The notes beneath the pieces are model-generated. The model saw only the letters and a list, made by a program, of their open reading frames with translations, searched no databases and had not been told where the DNA came from. Positions 1 through 9,025 of a stretch of 64,000 nucleotides of DNA are shown here, piece after piece; positions within the stretch are counted from its first letter, which is position 1; the number at the start of each line of letters is the position of its first letter. Both the position numbers and the translations under genes were made by a program. This stretch comes from CBFIDA01 sp965661085 (GTDB taxonomy: Bacteria; Pseudomonadota; Gammaproteobacteria; Comchoanobacterales; Comchoanobacteraceae), in the NCBI GenBank assembly GCA_965661085.1, contig CBFIDA010000001.1, positions 141,195-205,194 of the forward strand, read 5' to 3'.

Positions 1-698
1 ATGATGGTGTTCGACAGTGTCCCACGATCGATGGTCGTGTTGGCTCCCACCTCAACTCGGGCGCCAATTGTCACCCCACCCGCATGTGGGATTTTTTCCC
101 ATGCATGCGGTGCCGTGCAAGGCACAAAACCAAAGCCATCAGCCCCAATCACAGCACCTGAATGCAACAAACAATGCGGGCCAATGGATGCACCTGGATA
201 CAGTGTGACCTGTGCATGCAATGTTGTGCCCTCTGCCACACATACCGTGTCGCCCACAACACAACCAGCTGCCACAACACAGTCGGCCCCAATGCATGCA
301 CCTGCACCGACCACGACATGCGCACCAATGTGCGCCGTTGGCGCCACTTCAGCAGTCGGATCGATCACTGCGGTAGGGTGTATGCCAGGTATCGCCTCAG
401 GATTGGGATGAAACAGTTGCATCAATTTGGCAAAGGCCAGGCGCGGTTGCGCCACAACAATGCCCACGGTTGTGATTTGATCGACACACGCTTCTCCAAC
501 CACCAAACATCCGCAACGTCGGGGTGATGCAGAAGATTTGACGCTGCGGAATTGCACCGCAATTGTATGTTTGACCATCGCCTCCGGCGCCACCACCCGA
601 TCGATGACATACGTCGTGGGCACAATGGTATCGTCACATACAAGGCGGCCATTGAGATATGCAGCGATGTCAGTGAGCGTGTGCACAACATTCCCCAT
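1..698 (-). CDS. lpxD: LpxD, UDP-3-O-acyl-glucosamine N-acyltransferase (3' end outside window)
   Basis: Partial gene running off the left edge; 232 codons are visible. LpxD adds the second hydroxyacyl chain from acyl-ACP to UDP-acyl-GlcN in lipid A synthesis. From about residue 105 the translation is hexapeptide repeats (IHPTAV, IGAHVV, IGADCV). It then shows the family signature IGADGFGF, a W-x-KIPH segment, and VEVGANTTIDRG, which is specific for LpxD. The N-terminal uridine-binding domain begins MGNVVHTLTDIAAYLNG. The ATG at 698 gives the normal N-terminus but has no Shine-Dalgarno sequence and abuts a terminator-like hairpin. It lies downstream of skp in the usual bamA-skp-lpxD order. 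Confidence 0.93.
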   Translation of the reverse strand, partial: MGNVVHTLTDIAAYLNGRLVCDDTIVPTTYVIDRVVAPEAMVKHTIAVQFRSVKSSASPRRCGCLVVGEACVDQITTVGIVVAQPRLAFAKLMQLFHPNPEAIPGIHPTAVIDPTAEVAPTAHIGAHVVVGAGACIGADCVVAAGCVVGDTVCVAEGTTLHAQVTLYPGASIGPHCLLHSGAVIGADGFGFVPCTAPHAWEKIPHAGGVTIGARVEVGANTTIDRGTLSNTI

Positions 699-735
699 AA
701 AAAAACCACGCACATTAAAATTGGCGTGGTTTTTC
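699..735 (-). terminator. Hairpin with T-runs on both sides between skp and lpxD
   Basis: Complementary arms AAACCACGC (703-711) and GCGTGGTTT (724-732) enclose a 12-base loop. Read on the minus strand the second arm runs into a T-tract (699-707), as in a rho-independent terminator after skp. The structure is nearly symmetric and could work in both directions. Its T-tract touches the lpxD start codon, so it may act as an attenuator for lpxD. Confidence 0.65.
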
Positions 736-746
736 ATGATTCTGAT

Positions 747-1253
747 TTATGCCATTTTGGCGTAAAAACGTTTTTGGACCGCCTGCGTGATGTCGGCCTT
801 GTCATCTGCCACAGTCAATGCCACATTTTTGTATAAAACAACGTCGATGTGGTGATTTTTGGCATAGGCCTTGACCACCTGCTCAAGCTTTTTAAACAAA
901 CCATCTAGGGCATCATGCTGATCTTTCATCATCGCTTGCGTCAATGTGGCACGATCATGAAAAGCAGTTTGCAATGTTTGTATTTTTTCAGCATGTTGTT
1001 TTTGCCAAACAGCTTGCTTCATGGTTTGCTTGTTGTGGTCAAGTTTGACCAAATCCAAACGCAAGTTTTCGATTTTCTTTGAAATCTTAGTCTGGCGATC
1101 GCTGTATCGTGCCTTCAATGTCGCCTCGATTTTTTTGATGGAAGGGGATGCTTTGATGATGGCGTTGGCATCGGCCATCGCAACGCTGGAAGCAAAGCTG
1201 GCGACGGCCACCAAGCTTAAAGCCACAGTGAAACATTTTTTGAAAACATGCAT
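747..1253 (-). CDS. skp: Skp/OmpH periplasmic chaperone
   Basis: 168 residues. Skp holds unfolded outer-membrane proteins in the periplasm and hands them to BamA. A signal peptide is clear (MHVFKK, a hydrophobic stretch, cleavage near SSVAMA). The mature part is a long Lys/Gln-rich alpha-helical region about 30-130, as expected for the trimeric tentacle fold. The start at 1253 is chosen because GAGGAAA lies just upstream and the signal peptide begins there; the open frame continues upstream without a signal. Position directly after bamA is the conserved arrangement. Confidence 0.85.
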   Translation of the reverse strand: MHVFKKCFTVALSLVAVASFASSVAMADANAIIKASPSIKKIEATLKARYSDRQTKISKKIENLRLDLVKLDHNKQTMKQAVWQKQHAEKIQTLQTAFHDRATLTQAMMKDQHDALDGLFKKLEQVVKAYAKNHHIDVVLYKNVALTVADDKADITQAVQKRFYAKMA

Positions 1254-1368
1254 GGTGATTTCCTCATTTGAACAATAAACCGGCCAAAAGACCTTGACTA
1301 CAATGTACACATGTCGGCCGACACACTCAAGCAAAAACAGCCAAACCAGGCCCCAAAATTGACAGCTG

Positions 1369-3648
1369 TCACATGCTCGTCGACAGCGCAAACGAAAAGG
1401 CGTGCCGCTCATCACCCTGTTTTTTACGGATGGGATAGCCCAAAGACAAAGAAATTGGCGCAAGAGGGGTACGCCATTGCAGCACCAGCCCTGCCGAAGC
1501 ACGTATCTCAGACGTTTGAATGTGATCCTTGAACACATTGCCAGCATCGACAAAAAAGCCAAGACGTTTGTCGTCGCCCAACCATGGCGGGGTGAACACA
1601 TTGACCCCTGTCACTGCCAACAGATTGCCGCCCATGGGTTTGCCCAAAGTGTCTTTGGGACCCAACGTATTGGTTTCAAAACCACGTATGGTGCCTTCGC
1701 CACCCGCCCAATAGTTCTTAAAGAATGGCAGTGTCTTGCCCAGATCGCCATAACCATGGCCGTAACCGAGTTGCACCATCCATTGTGACGTCCACCCAGA
1801 GGCAAAGAGTGGATGATACCAAGACGCTTTATAATCCAACTTATAAAATGTGAGCGCTTTGGAGCCCATCGGTAGACCCACATGCACAGAAACATTCTGA
1901 TTCACGCCATGACTTGGAAACAAGAAACGATCATAGGTATTGGATTGCCAACCCAAATGAAGATTGGTGGTGTTGAAAGATTTGCCATGCTGATCAATGA
2001 ATGTCTTGATGTATGGATACTGCGTGTCATATTTGACCACATCGGTGTGATGATACGACAGACCCACTACGGCTTTCGCCACCCCAGAAACCGGCACACC
2101 AACATCATAGCCAATCTCGTACACATTGGTCTGGTATTTGGCTGTGGAACCTTTGACGTTTTTGATTTTCTTACCACTCAAATGAAAACGCCCTGCATAG
2201 TTTGAACCAAGAAAATAAGGATCTTCCCAATCAAAATTGGCAGACAAAACATCGTCAGACTTTTCAGCACTTGTGGTCAATCTTCGTCCTGAACCCAAAA
2301 AGTTCTTCTGATCCAATTTGGCAGCATAGATCACACCCGACTTGGATGAATACCCAACAGAAGCCGTGGCCAAAGTGCCGGGTACTTCTTCGACATGACA
2401 CATCAAGTCGACCAAATCGGCTCGACCTGCCACACGTTTTGGCACGCAATGAGCCTCTTTCAAATAGCCCAAATTGTTCAAACGACGTTCAGAGCGCTGA
2501 ATCAATGTGTCGTTGTATTGACTTGCCTCCAGCTGTTGTACTTCACGGCGCAATACTTGATCTTGTGTTTTATCATTGCCGACAAAACCAATGCGCCGCA
2601 CCATCACACGACGACCCAATTGCACCTCAAACCGCAAGTCAACTTGATGCTTCACAGGGCGCAATTGTATTTTAGGCATAACGTTGACAAACGCATAGCC
2701 TTTGGCCGCCATCGCATCGTGCAGTCTTTTTACGACCTTTTGTACTGTTTTATGATCGTATAAAACACCACGTTTCAATACACCAAGATAAGGCTGCAAC
2801 ACAGTATGGACTTGCTTTGGACAATGCAATGCAATGTTGGCAATGTAAAAAGGATGGCCTTCTGACAAGTTAAGCTTGATGATTGCTTGGTCGCCCTGCC
2901 AAAAGGTACGATGACTGAGTATTTTGGCTTGCAAATAGCCTCTTTCATAATACAAATGCCGCACAGCATTCAAATCATCTTGGAGTGCCGCCTTTGCATA
3001 TTTGTTGTTGCCGGTCAGAAATGACCACAGACGCGGATTGAGGGACATGACCCCCAAAATGTCATGTGTGGGTACCTGTGTATTGCCTCGTACCTCAATC
3101 GATACAACCTTGCCTTCTTTCCCTTCTTCAATATGGAGTGTCAAGGCCACTTTAGATCCAGGCAAAGTTTGTGTTTTCAGTTTGACTTGCACATTGTGAA
3201 ATCCCTGAGATTGATACAAGGATGTCAGTGCTTGTTGTAACTGGTGATACATGTTGGGGTTGAAAATTTGGCCTTTGCTGATCTTGTTCTCTGCCAGCAT
3301 GTTAAGCAGCTTGTCGTCTGAGACTTCACCACCGCTTTGAATGCGTATGTCCGCAATGGTTGGATTTTCTTTGACCTGCAACACCAATGTTTTGCCATCC
3401 CGATAAAAACCAACCTGTTCAAACAAACCGGTATGATAAAGACGATTGAGTGCACGCTCGAGCATGGGATCGGTCACAGTTTGGCCTGCACCAAAGGGCA
3501 AGCGTTTGACAATGGTCGGTGGGCTCAAACGTTTCGCACCCTGGACTTTGATGGCGTCGTAAACATTGGGCTTGGCCACAACCGCCAACCATGCGAACAA
3601 TCCAGCAAGAAAAACTTTACGCGCAGCAACACCAGAAAACAATTTCAT
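1369..3648 (-). CDS. bamA: BamA outer-membrane protein assembly factor
   Basis: 759 residues from the chosen start, near the usual 790-810. BamA folds beta-barrel proteins into the outer membrane. It has a signal peptide (MKLFSGVAARKVFLAG), then POTRA domains to about residue 400, then a C-terminal barrel. The barrel contains the VRGF-like loop-6 motif as IRGFETNTLGP and a closing segment with the conserved LGYPI. An ATG at 3678 is also in frame. The start at 3648 is preferred because a candidate promoter -10 (3681-3686) lies only a few bases before 3678, and because the signal peptide begins at 3648. The neighbouring gene upstream in most relatives, rseP, is absent. Confidence 0.93.
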   Translation of the reverse strand: MKLFSGVAARKVFLAGLFAWLAVVAKPNVYDAIKVQGAKRLSPPTIVKRLPFGAGQTVTDPMLERALNRLYHTGLFEQVGFYRDGKTLVLQVKENPTIADIRIQSGGEVSDDKLLNMLAENKISKGQIFNPNMYHQLQQALTSLYQSQGFHNVQVKLKTQTLPGSKVALTLHIEEGKEGKVVSIEVRGNTQVPTHDILGVMSLNPRLWSFLTGNNKYAKAALQDDLNAVRHLYYERGYLQAKILSHRTFWQGDQAIIKLNLSEGHPFYIANIALHCPKQVHTVLQPYLGVLKRGVLYDHKTVQKVVKRLHDAMAAKGYAFVNVMPKIQLRPVKHQVDLRFEVQLGRRVMVRRIGFVGNDKTQDQVLRREVQQLEASQYNDTLIQRSERRLNNLGYLKEAHCVPKRVAGRADLVDLMCHVEEVPGTLATASVGYSSKSGVIYAAKLDQKNFLGSGRRLTTSAEKSDDVLSANFDWEDPYFLGSNYAGRFHLSGKKIKNVKGSTAKYQTNVYEIGYDVGVPVSGVAKAVVGLSYHHTDVVKYDTQYPYIKTFIDQHGKSFNTTNLHLGWQSNTYDRFLFPSHGVNQNVSVHVGLPMGSKALTFYKLDYKASWYHPLFASGWTSQWMVQLGYGHGYGDLGKTLPFFKNYWAGGEGTIRGFETNTLGPKDTLGKPMGGNLLAVTGVNVFTPPWLGDDKRLGFFVDAGNVFKDHIQTSEIRASAGLVLQWRTPLAPISLSLGYPIRKKQGDERHAFSFALSTSM

Positions 3649-3680
3649 GAAGATGGCCTTGTTGATGAAGGATGGCATTC

Positions 3681-3709
3681 AGATTAATCGAAGATTGCGG
3701 CTTTTGCAA
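3681..3709 (-). promoter_or_regulatory. Candidate sigma-70 promoter for bamA
   Basis: Minus strand TTGCAA (3704-3709), 17-base spacer, TAATCT (3681-3686). The -35 matches the TTGCAA/TTGCAC form seen before several other genes here; the -10 is weak. Predicted transcription would start near 3672, favouring the bamA ATG at 3648. Confidence 0.4.
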
Positions 3710-3781
3710 TCCAAAGACCATGGTCACCCTGTCTCAACATCACACTCAACACAAAAAACAACATTTTTTTTTTGGGTCTTC

Positions 3782-3787
3782 TATACT
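3782..3787 (+). promoter_or_regulatory. Candidate -10 box for the histone-H1-like gene
   Basis: TATACT 31 bases before the start codon, just after a run of T. The matching -35 position (3759-3764) is poor, so this is a weak call. Confidence 0.35.
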
Positions 3788-3817
3788 TAAAACAACGATC
3801 ACAACCCAGAGGGCGTT

Positions 3818-4096
3818 ATGAAAGACTTTGAAAACCTTAGCAAATTGGGCCAAAAGGGCCTGAACAAAGGATTGAAAGAGCTCCACACTTTGGTCAAACA
3901 TTACGGACCCAAAGTGCAAGATGCTGCCATCAAAGCGTTGGCAAAAGTCAAGCAAGAGGCCGAGAACTACAAAAAGCAACAAGCCAAAGCAGCACAGTCG
4001 GCTGGCAAAAAGCAACAGGCCAAACAGCCGGCCAAGAAAAAAACCACTGCGAAAAAAAGCCCAGCCGCAAAGAAAACTGCCAGTAAGAAAAAATGA
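3818..4096 (+). CDS. Histone-H1-like Lys/Ala-rich protein
   Basis: 92 residues. Residues 1-50 form a mixed helical region (MKDFENLSKLGQKGLNKGLK). Residues 50-92 are a Lys/Ala/Gln tail with AKKKTTAKKSPAAKK-type repeats, like the C-terminal tails of bacterial H1-like proteins (chlamydial Hc1, AlgP). Such proteins bind DNA without strong sequence specificity; that role is inferred here from composition. CAGAGGGCG lies before the ATG. It is on the opposite strand to all its neighbours and sits between bamA and cdsA, where dxr and rseP are expected. Confidence 0.7.
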   Translation: MKDFENLSKLGQKGLNKGLKELHTLVKHYGPKVQDAAIKALAKVKQEAENYKKQQAKAAQSAGKKQQAKQPAKKKTTAKKSPAAKKTASKKK

Positions 4097-4165
4097 TCTG
4101 CGTACGATGATGCATCACTGCATTTTGCCTACCCTGATTCAAGTCAGCAAACGCCAACCCATGAG

Positions 4166-4990
4166 TCATGGCCCAAGCAGATGATGCATCACCACCCACC
4201 AAAATGGTAAGGCTGCAAAAACGCCATCCAAGCGATCCAAGATGCCCCCATGACCTGGCAACAAAGCACCACTGTCTTTCACCGCACTGAGGCGTTTCAT
4301 GGCACTCTCAAACAGATCGCCCACAATGCTCAACATCGTGGTCAAAACCGCCAACAGCAAACCAAAATCAAGACGATGCAACGACAACCAAGACGCCTGA
4401 AACCACAAAGCAGTGAGCCCCATCACCAAAGCCATCGCCCCCAAAGCACCTTCCCAGGTCTTTTTGGGACTGACATTGGGCATCAGGGCATGACGCCCAA
4501 AGCGCCGCCCAATGAAGTACGCGCCAGAATCTGCAACCCAGACCAAGGATAAGACCATTAAAAGCAGCCATGGGGTCTGACGATACAAAGCCATCATGGC
4601 CAACCAAGTGGCAGGCAAAATGACCATGCCCAACACCAAACCCAACCCATGTCGCATTTTTTGTCGCAGCGCAGTATGTTTTGTCTTGGCATCAAAAGAC
4701 CGAAAAAACAGCATCGATGTCACGTAAACAAACAAAGCGCCATAAGCCAACAGCATGGCATGGGGCGAGCCATACGCCCACAGCATCACCCCCAAAACCA
4801 TCAAAGCATAGGCATAAGACAAACCCCGGATGTGATTCACACCTGAAATGGTGTACCACTCACAGGCGCACCACAGCATCAATGCCACACTGGCGATGAA
4901 CGCCCATGACGGGGGCACATAAAACAAACACAGCACCACCAGCACGATCAAAACCATGCCCGTCAAACATCGTTGCATCACTGTGGTCAT
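4166..4990 (-). CDS. cdsA: CdsA phosphatidate cytidylyltransferase
   Basis: 274 residues, multi-pass inner-membrane enzyme making CDP-diacylglycerol from phosphatidate and CTP for phospholipid synthesis. The family signature is near the C-terminus: GDLFESAMKR, then VKDSGALLPGHGGILDRLD. The middle contains DSGAYFIGRRFGRH and SPKKTWEGALG. The start codon overlaps the uppS stop by the ATGA pattern, indicating translational coupling in the rpsB-to-cdsA operon. The operon ends here; dxr does not follow. Confidence 0.95.
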   Translation of the reverse strand: MTTVMQRCLTGMVLIVLVVLCLFYVPPSWAFIASVALMLWCACEWYTISGVNHIRGLSYAYALMVLGVMLWAYGSPHAMLLAYGALFVYVTSMLFFRSFDAKTKHTALRQKMRHGLGLVLGMVILPATWLAMMALYRQTPWLLLMVLSLVWVADSGAYFIGRRFGRHALMPNVSPKKTWEGALGAMALVMGLTALWFQASWLSLHRLDFGLLLAVLTTMLSIVGDLFESAMKRLSAVKDSGALLPGHGGILDRLDGVFAALPFWWVVMHHLLGP

Positions 4991-5760
4991 GCATCATACT
5001 CCATGTTGTTTTGGGTTGCACACCGGTCCCGCCCATGGGTCAAACCAAAGCGTCGTTGCCTTTGTGAAAAATCATGCAGCGCTTGCTGCAAGGCACGGAC
5101 ATTGAAATCAGGCCACAAGCATTCCGTAAAATACAATTCTGCATAACCAATGTGCCAAAGCAAAAAATTACTCAGACGTTGCTCACCACTGGTGCGAATC
5201 ACCAAGTCCACAGGATATGGGCAAAATGTCATGGCTTCCGCCAACACAGCCTGATTGTGTGCGACAGCGGCAGCACCTTGCTGCAAAGCACCAACAGGCA
5301 ATTGACTCAGCGCATGCGCAATGTGCCATGGCCCACTGTAATTGCAAGCAATGGTCAAGATCAAACCCGTATTGGCAGCAGTAAGCGCCTCTGCTTCTGC
5401 TGTGATGGCTGCCAACGATGCAGACACTTCTGCCACATCACCCAAAAACTGAAGCCGTATGTTTTGTGCATGCAGCGATTTCAATTCTCGGCGTAACGTC
5501 GACTCAAGCAGTTGCAGCAACGCCAAAACTTCCGACTCAGGCCTGCGCATGTTTTCTGTGCTGAGGGCAAACAACGTCAATGCCTTGACCTGCGGCATTT
5601 CATGGATGCTTTGAATCAATTGTTTTACGGCTTTAACACCAGCCCTATGGCCTTCAAAGCGTGGCAAACGACGCTGGCTGGCCCAACGGCCATTGCCATC
5701 CATGATCACTGCAAGATGCTGAGGGTAGAGGTGTGAGGTGATTTGTGCGTTGCTCATCAC
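4987..5760 (-). CDS. uppS: UppS/IspU undecaprenyl diphosphate synthase
   Basis: 257 residues. Cis-prenyltransferase that extends farnesyl diphosphate with isopentenyl diphosphate to the C55 carrier lipid for peptidoglycan and O-antigen. Diagnostic motifs: AVIMDGNGRWA near the N-terminus with the catalytic Asp, FEGHRAGVKAV, TLFALSTEN, and DLVIRTSGEQRLSNFLLW near the C-terminus. It overlaps frr upstream and cdsA downstream by 4 bases each. Confidence 0.96.
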   Translation of the reverse strand: MMSNAQITSHLYPQHLAVIMDGNGRWASQRRLPRFEGHRAGVKAVKQLIQSIHEMPQVKALTLFALSTENMRRPESEVLALLQLLESTLRRELKSLHAQNIRLQFLGDVAEVSASLAAITAEAEALTAANTGLILTIACNYSGPWHIAHALSQLPVGALQQGAAAVAHNQAVLAEAMTFCPYPVDLVIRTSGEQRLSNFLLWHIGYAELYFTECLWPDFNVRALQQALHDFSQRQRRFGLTHGRDRCATQNNMEYDA

Positions 5761-6317
5761 ACTTCAAGTAGCTCTTGCTCTTTGGTCTGGATCATGGCAT
5801 CGATGCGCTCAATGAATTGATCCGTCATTTTTTGCACATCGGTTTGTGCACGTCGCTCTTCATCTTCTGAAATGAATTTTTCTTTTGTCATTTCTTTGAC
5901 CGCATGCAAGCAGTCTCGGCGTGCATTGCGAATGGACACCCGTGCTTTTTCACCTTCCATTTTCACCGACTTGGCAAGCGACTCTCGACGCTCTTGAGTC
6001 AAAGGTGGCAAATTGATGCGGATGGTGCCCCCATCTGAAGTTGGGTTGAGCCCCAAATCCGAAAGCTGCAATGCTTTTTCAATGTCAGACACCTGTGATT
6101 TGTCCCAGGCAACAATTTTCAGCGACAACGCACCTTCCGTATGGATGCTGGCCACCTGAGCGATGGGCATTTCACTGCCGTAGCTGGAAACACGAATGCG
6201 ATCAAGCAAACTTGGATGTGCGCGACCTGTACGAATGGTACTCAAAGTTTGACCAAACGCTTCCAATGTTTTTTCCATTTGCGACGTTGACCCCAACATC
6301 ACTTCATCGAGGTTCAT
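5757..6317 (-). CDS. frr: Ribosome recycling factor
   Basis: 186 residues, standard length. Splits post-termination ribosomes with EF-G. Shows the conserved opening MEKTLEAFGQTLSTIRTGRA with S and P following, the middle IRINLPPLTQERRESLAK, and the C-terminal helix ending in QTKEQELLEV. Four-base overlaps with pyrH and uppS. Confidence 0.97.
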   Translation of the reverse strand: MNLDEVMLGSTSQMEKTLEAFGQTLSTIRTGRAHPSLLDRIRVSSYGSEMPIAQVASIHTEGALSLKIVAWDKSQVSDIEKALQLSDLGLNPTSDGGTIRINLPPLTQERRESLAKSVKMEGEKARVSIRNARRDCLHAVKEMTKEKFISEDEERRAQTDVQKMTDQFIERIDAMIQTKEQELLEV

Positions 6318-7063
6318 GCTTTTTCTCCCAACTCAACGACTGTGCCCTCAGACTCGCCCACAATGACACGTGACAAGGCTCCAGGCACATACATGTTAAA
6401 CACCACCAATTTCATGGCATGATCACGACATTGGCAAAATGCTGCCAAGTCCATGACACCCAATTCTTTGTCCAAAACTTCGTGATAGGTCAACCGCGCA
6501 TAACGCCTGGCGCTTGAATCCACAGACGGATCTGCAGAATAAATGCCATCGACAGTGGTCGCCTTCAAAATTGCATCTGCACCCACTTCAATGCCACGTA
6601 AGCTCGCAGCAGAATCGGTGGTCACCAAAGGCGTGCCTGCCCCGGCAGCAAAAATCACAATGCGCCCAGCCTCAAGATGATGCATGGCCTTACGACGATC
6701 ATAATGATCCACCATGCCACTCATGGGAATGGCCGACATGATGCGGCTTGATAAACCAGCTCGCTCAAACACATCGCGCATGGCCAATGCATTCATGAGG
6801 GTGGCAAGCATGCCCATGTGATCACCTGTCACACGATCCAGCCCCACACGAGACAGGGCTTTACCACGGAATAAATTGCCACCCCCAACGACCACACCAA
6901 TCTGCACGCCCATGTTGCGAATCTGCAAAATTTCTGCTGCCATGCGCTCAAGGACACTGGGATCAATGCCAAATTCAGTTTGGCCTGAAAGCGCTTCACC
7001 ACTGAGCTTGAGTACAATCCGCTTGTACACAGGTTTTTTATCTGCCTGATCCGTCAAAATCAT
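6314..7063 (-). CDS. pyrH: UMP kinase
   Basis: 249 residues. Phosphorylates UMP to UDP in pyrimidine nucleotide synthesis; hexameric amino-acid-kinase fold. Motifs: KRIVLKLSGEAL, VGGGNLFRG, DHMGMLATLMNALA and IFAAGAGTPLVTTDSAASLR. Start overlaps the tsf stop by four bases. Confidence 0.97.
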   Translation of the reverse strand: MILTDQADKKPVYKRIVLKLSGEALSGQTEFGIDPSVLERMAAEILQIRNMGVQIGVVVGGGNLFRGKALSRVGLDRVTGDHMGMLATLMNALAMRDVFERAGLSSRIMSAIPMSGMVDHYDRRKAMHHLEAGRIVIFAAGAGTPLVTTDSAASLRGIEVGADAILKATTVDGIYSADPSVDSSARRYARLTYHEVLDKELGVMDLAAFCQCRDHAMKLVVFNMYVPGALSRVIVGESEGTVVELGEKA

Positions 7064-7935
7064 TCCTCAGTCATCTTTGCCACTTCTTCTGCAAAGTTTT
7101 CCTTTTTCACTTCGATGCCTTCACCGACGGCAAGGCGCATAAAACTGTGTATCGTGGTCGCGTTTTGCTTCAAATATTCAGCCACAGTCACATCGGCATT
7201 CTTCACAAAAGGCTGGCACATCAAAGACACGTCTTCAAGAAATTTCTTCATCTTCCCAGCCACCATTCGAGCTTGAATGTCGGCAGGCTTGCCACTTTCA
7301 GCTGCCTGTTCGGCATAACGTTGCTCTTCTTTTTTCGCAACATTGGCATCCACATCCTCTGGATGCACCGCCAAAGGTTGGTTGGCAGTGATGTGCATGG
7401 CAACATCACGCGCCACTTTTTCATCACCCGTGTATGCGACCACGACGGCGATTTTGGTGCCATGAATGTAGCTGGTCAAGCTGCCTTGATCGGCAACACA
7501 TGCACTCAAGCGCCGTATTTGGATGTTTTCACCAATTTTACCCACCATGGCTTGACGCGCTTGCTCGATTGACTGAGCATCGTCAAATGGCAAATTCAAA
7601 CAGGTTTCTATGTCTTGTGCTTGCCCTGAAAATGCTGCTTTTGAAATGGCCGTTGAGAACGCAACAAAATCCTGATTTCTTGCCACAAAATCGGTTTCAC
7701 AGTTCAGCTCTATCAGCTGTGCACGCTGTGCATCCATTTCTACCATAACCAGGCCTTCGGCCGCCACACGACCACCTTTTTTGGCCGCCTTATCCATGCC
7801 TTTTTTACGCAACTCTTCAAGCGCCAATTCAAAATCGCCCTGTGTGGCTTCAAGGGCTTTTTTGCAATCGCCAATGCCAGCACCGGTGTGGGCTCTGAGT
7901 TTTTTAATGTCTGCCAAATCAATGGTTGTGCTCAT
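7060..7935 (-). CDS. tsf: Elongation factor Ts
   Basis: 291 residues. Nucleotide exchange factor for EF-Tu. Signature ADIKKLRAHTGAGIGDCKKA at the N-terminus and ELNCETDFVARN in the middle. Start at 7935 chosen because TAGGAGT lies just upstream and MSTTIDLADIKKLR matches the family; an in-frame upstream extension has no ribosome site. Follows rpsB by 80 bases. Confidence 0.97.
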   Translation of the reverse strand: MSTTIDLADIKKLRAHTGAGIGDCKKALEATQGDFELALEELRKKGMDKAAKKGGRVAAEGLVMVEMDAQRAQLIELNCETDFVARNQDFVAFSTAISKAAFSGQAQDIETCLNLPFDDAQSIEQARQAMVGKIGENIQIRRLSACVADQGSLTSYIHGTKIAVVVAYTGDEKVARDVAMHITANQPLAVHPEDVDANVAKKEEQRYAEQAAESGKPADIQARMVAGKMKKFLEDVSLMCQPFVKNADVTVAEYLKQNATTIHSFMRLAVGEGIEVKKENFAEEVAKMTEE

Positions 7936-8015
7936 GATTAAGACTCCTATGGTCAATTCGATTCAAAAAAACAATGCGAGATGTCAGAACGCTGGGATCT
8001 GATGGGCATCAGGCA

Positions 8016-8936
8016 TCATTCGGTGGATTCTTTGCTGGAAACCTTCACCGCCGCTTCAACAGTCACAACCTTTTTGGTTTGGCTTGACGTTTTTTCAGCA
8101 TCGGCTTTGGGCGCTGTGGCAGCTGTTGCTTCTGCAGGCTTGTCGGCGGCTGCCTTCTTGGCGCTCGATTTGGTTGCAGCTGGCTTGGCAGCGGTCTTTT
8201 TTGTCATGTTGCTGGTGGTGCTCACACCCGAAGTGCTTTGCGCTTGAGCAACTTTGGCTCGGGCAGCACCCACATGTTGCGCAAACTGATACAAATAAAA
8301 GTTTAAGACTTTTTGTGAATCATCGTTCCCGGGGATCATGTATTGAATGCCATCGATCGAAGTATTGCTGTCAACCACGGCAATGACGGGAATACCAAGC
8401 TTGTTGGCTTCGAGAACAGCTGTCTTCTCATGGTTGGCATCGAGCACAAAAAGTGCATCAGGCAAAGTGTTCATGTCACGCAGACCACCCAACGCGCCTT
8501 CCAGTTTTTTCATCTTACGTTCTTGGATCAAGCGTTCTTTTTTGGTGGCTTCGTCAAACATGCTGTTTTCAAACATCGACTCCAAATAACCCAACTTCTT
8601 CACACTTTGTTTGATGGTTTTGAAGTTGGTCAATGTGCCACCGAGCCAACGCAAATTGACATATGGCATGCCGGCTTCTTTGGCATACTTGGCCACCAGC
8701 TGCTGCGCAGATCGTTTGGTACCCACCACCACAATTTTACCTCGGTTTTCAACGATGCGTACTGCAAAATCGATGGATTTTTGAAACATAGGCAATGTTT
8801 TGCGCAAATCGATGATGTCGATACCTTGGTGCTTTCCCCAAACGTAAGGGGTCATTTCTGGATGACGCCATCGGCTGCTGTGGCCCCACTGGACACCTGC
8901 GTCGAAAAGATCTTTGATGGTTAAATTGGTAGACAT
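8016..8936 (-). CDS. rpsB: Ribosomal protein S2 with a long Lys/Ala-rich tail
   Basis: 306 residues against about 240 in E. coli. The core (1-230) is typical S2: LFDAGVQWGHSSRWRHPEM, VNLRWLGGTLTNFKTIK, LPDALFVLDANHEKTAVLEA and IPVIAVVDSN. After about residue 235 there is an extra tail of about 70 residues rich in Ala, Lys, Thr and Glu (for example KKTAAKPAATKSSAKKAAA). This resembles the tail of the H1-like protein at 3818. Start at 8936 follows CCAGGAGTC. First gene of the operon running to cdsA. Confidence 0.96.
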   Translation of the reverse strand: MSTNLTIKDLFDAGVQWGHSSRWRHPEMTPYVWGKHQGIDIIDLRKTLPMFQKSIDFAVRIVENRGKIVVVGTKRSAQQLVAKYAKEAGMPYVNLRWLGGTLTNFKTIKQSVKKLGYLESMFENSMFDEATKKERLIQERKMKKLEGALGGLRDMNTLPDALFVLDANHEKTAVLEANKLGIPVIAVVDSNTSIDGIQYMIPGNDDSQKVLNFYLYQFAQHVGAARAKVAQAQSTSGVSTTSNMTKKTAAKPAATKSSAKKAAADKPAEATAATAPKADAEKTSSQTKKVVTVEAAVKVSSKESTE

Positions 8937-9025
8937 GTTGTGACTCCTGGGTTGTTTACTGAACGTTTGCCCCATGGCTTATTTTGATCAACAAAACACC
9001 CAAGCACATGTGACGACAAACGTCG

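Noticed and set aside
1..411. Plus-strand ORF rich in Pro, Thr and Cys at the left edge
   Set aside because: It is the shadow of lpxD; the minus strand reads a clear hexapeptide-repeat acyltransferase.
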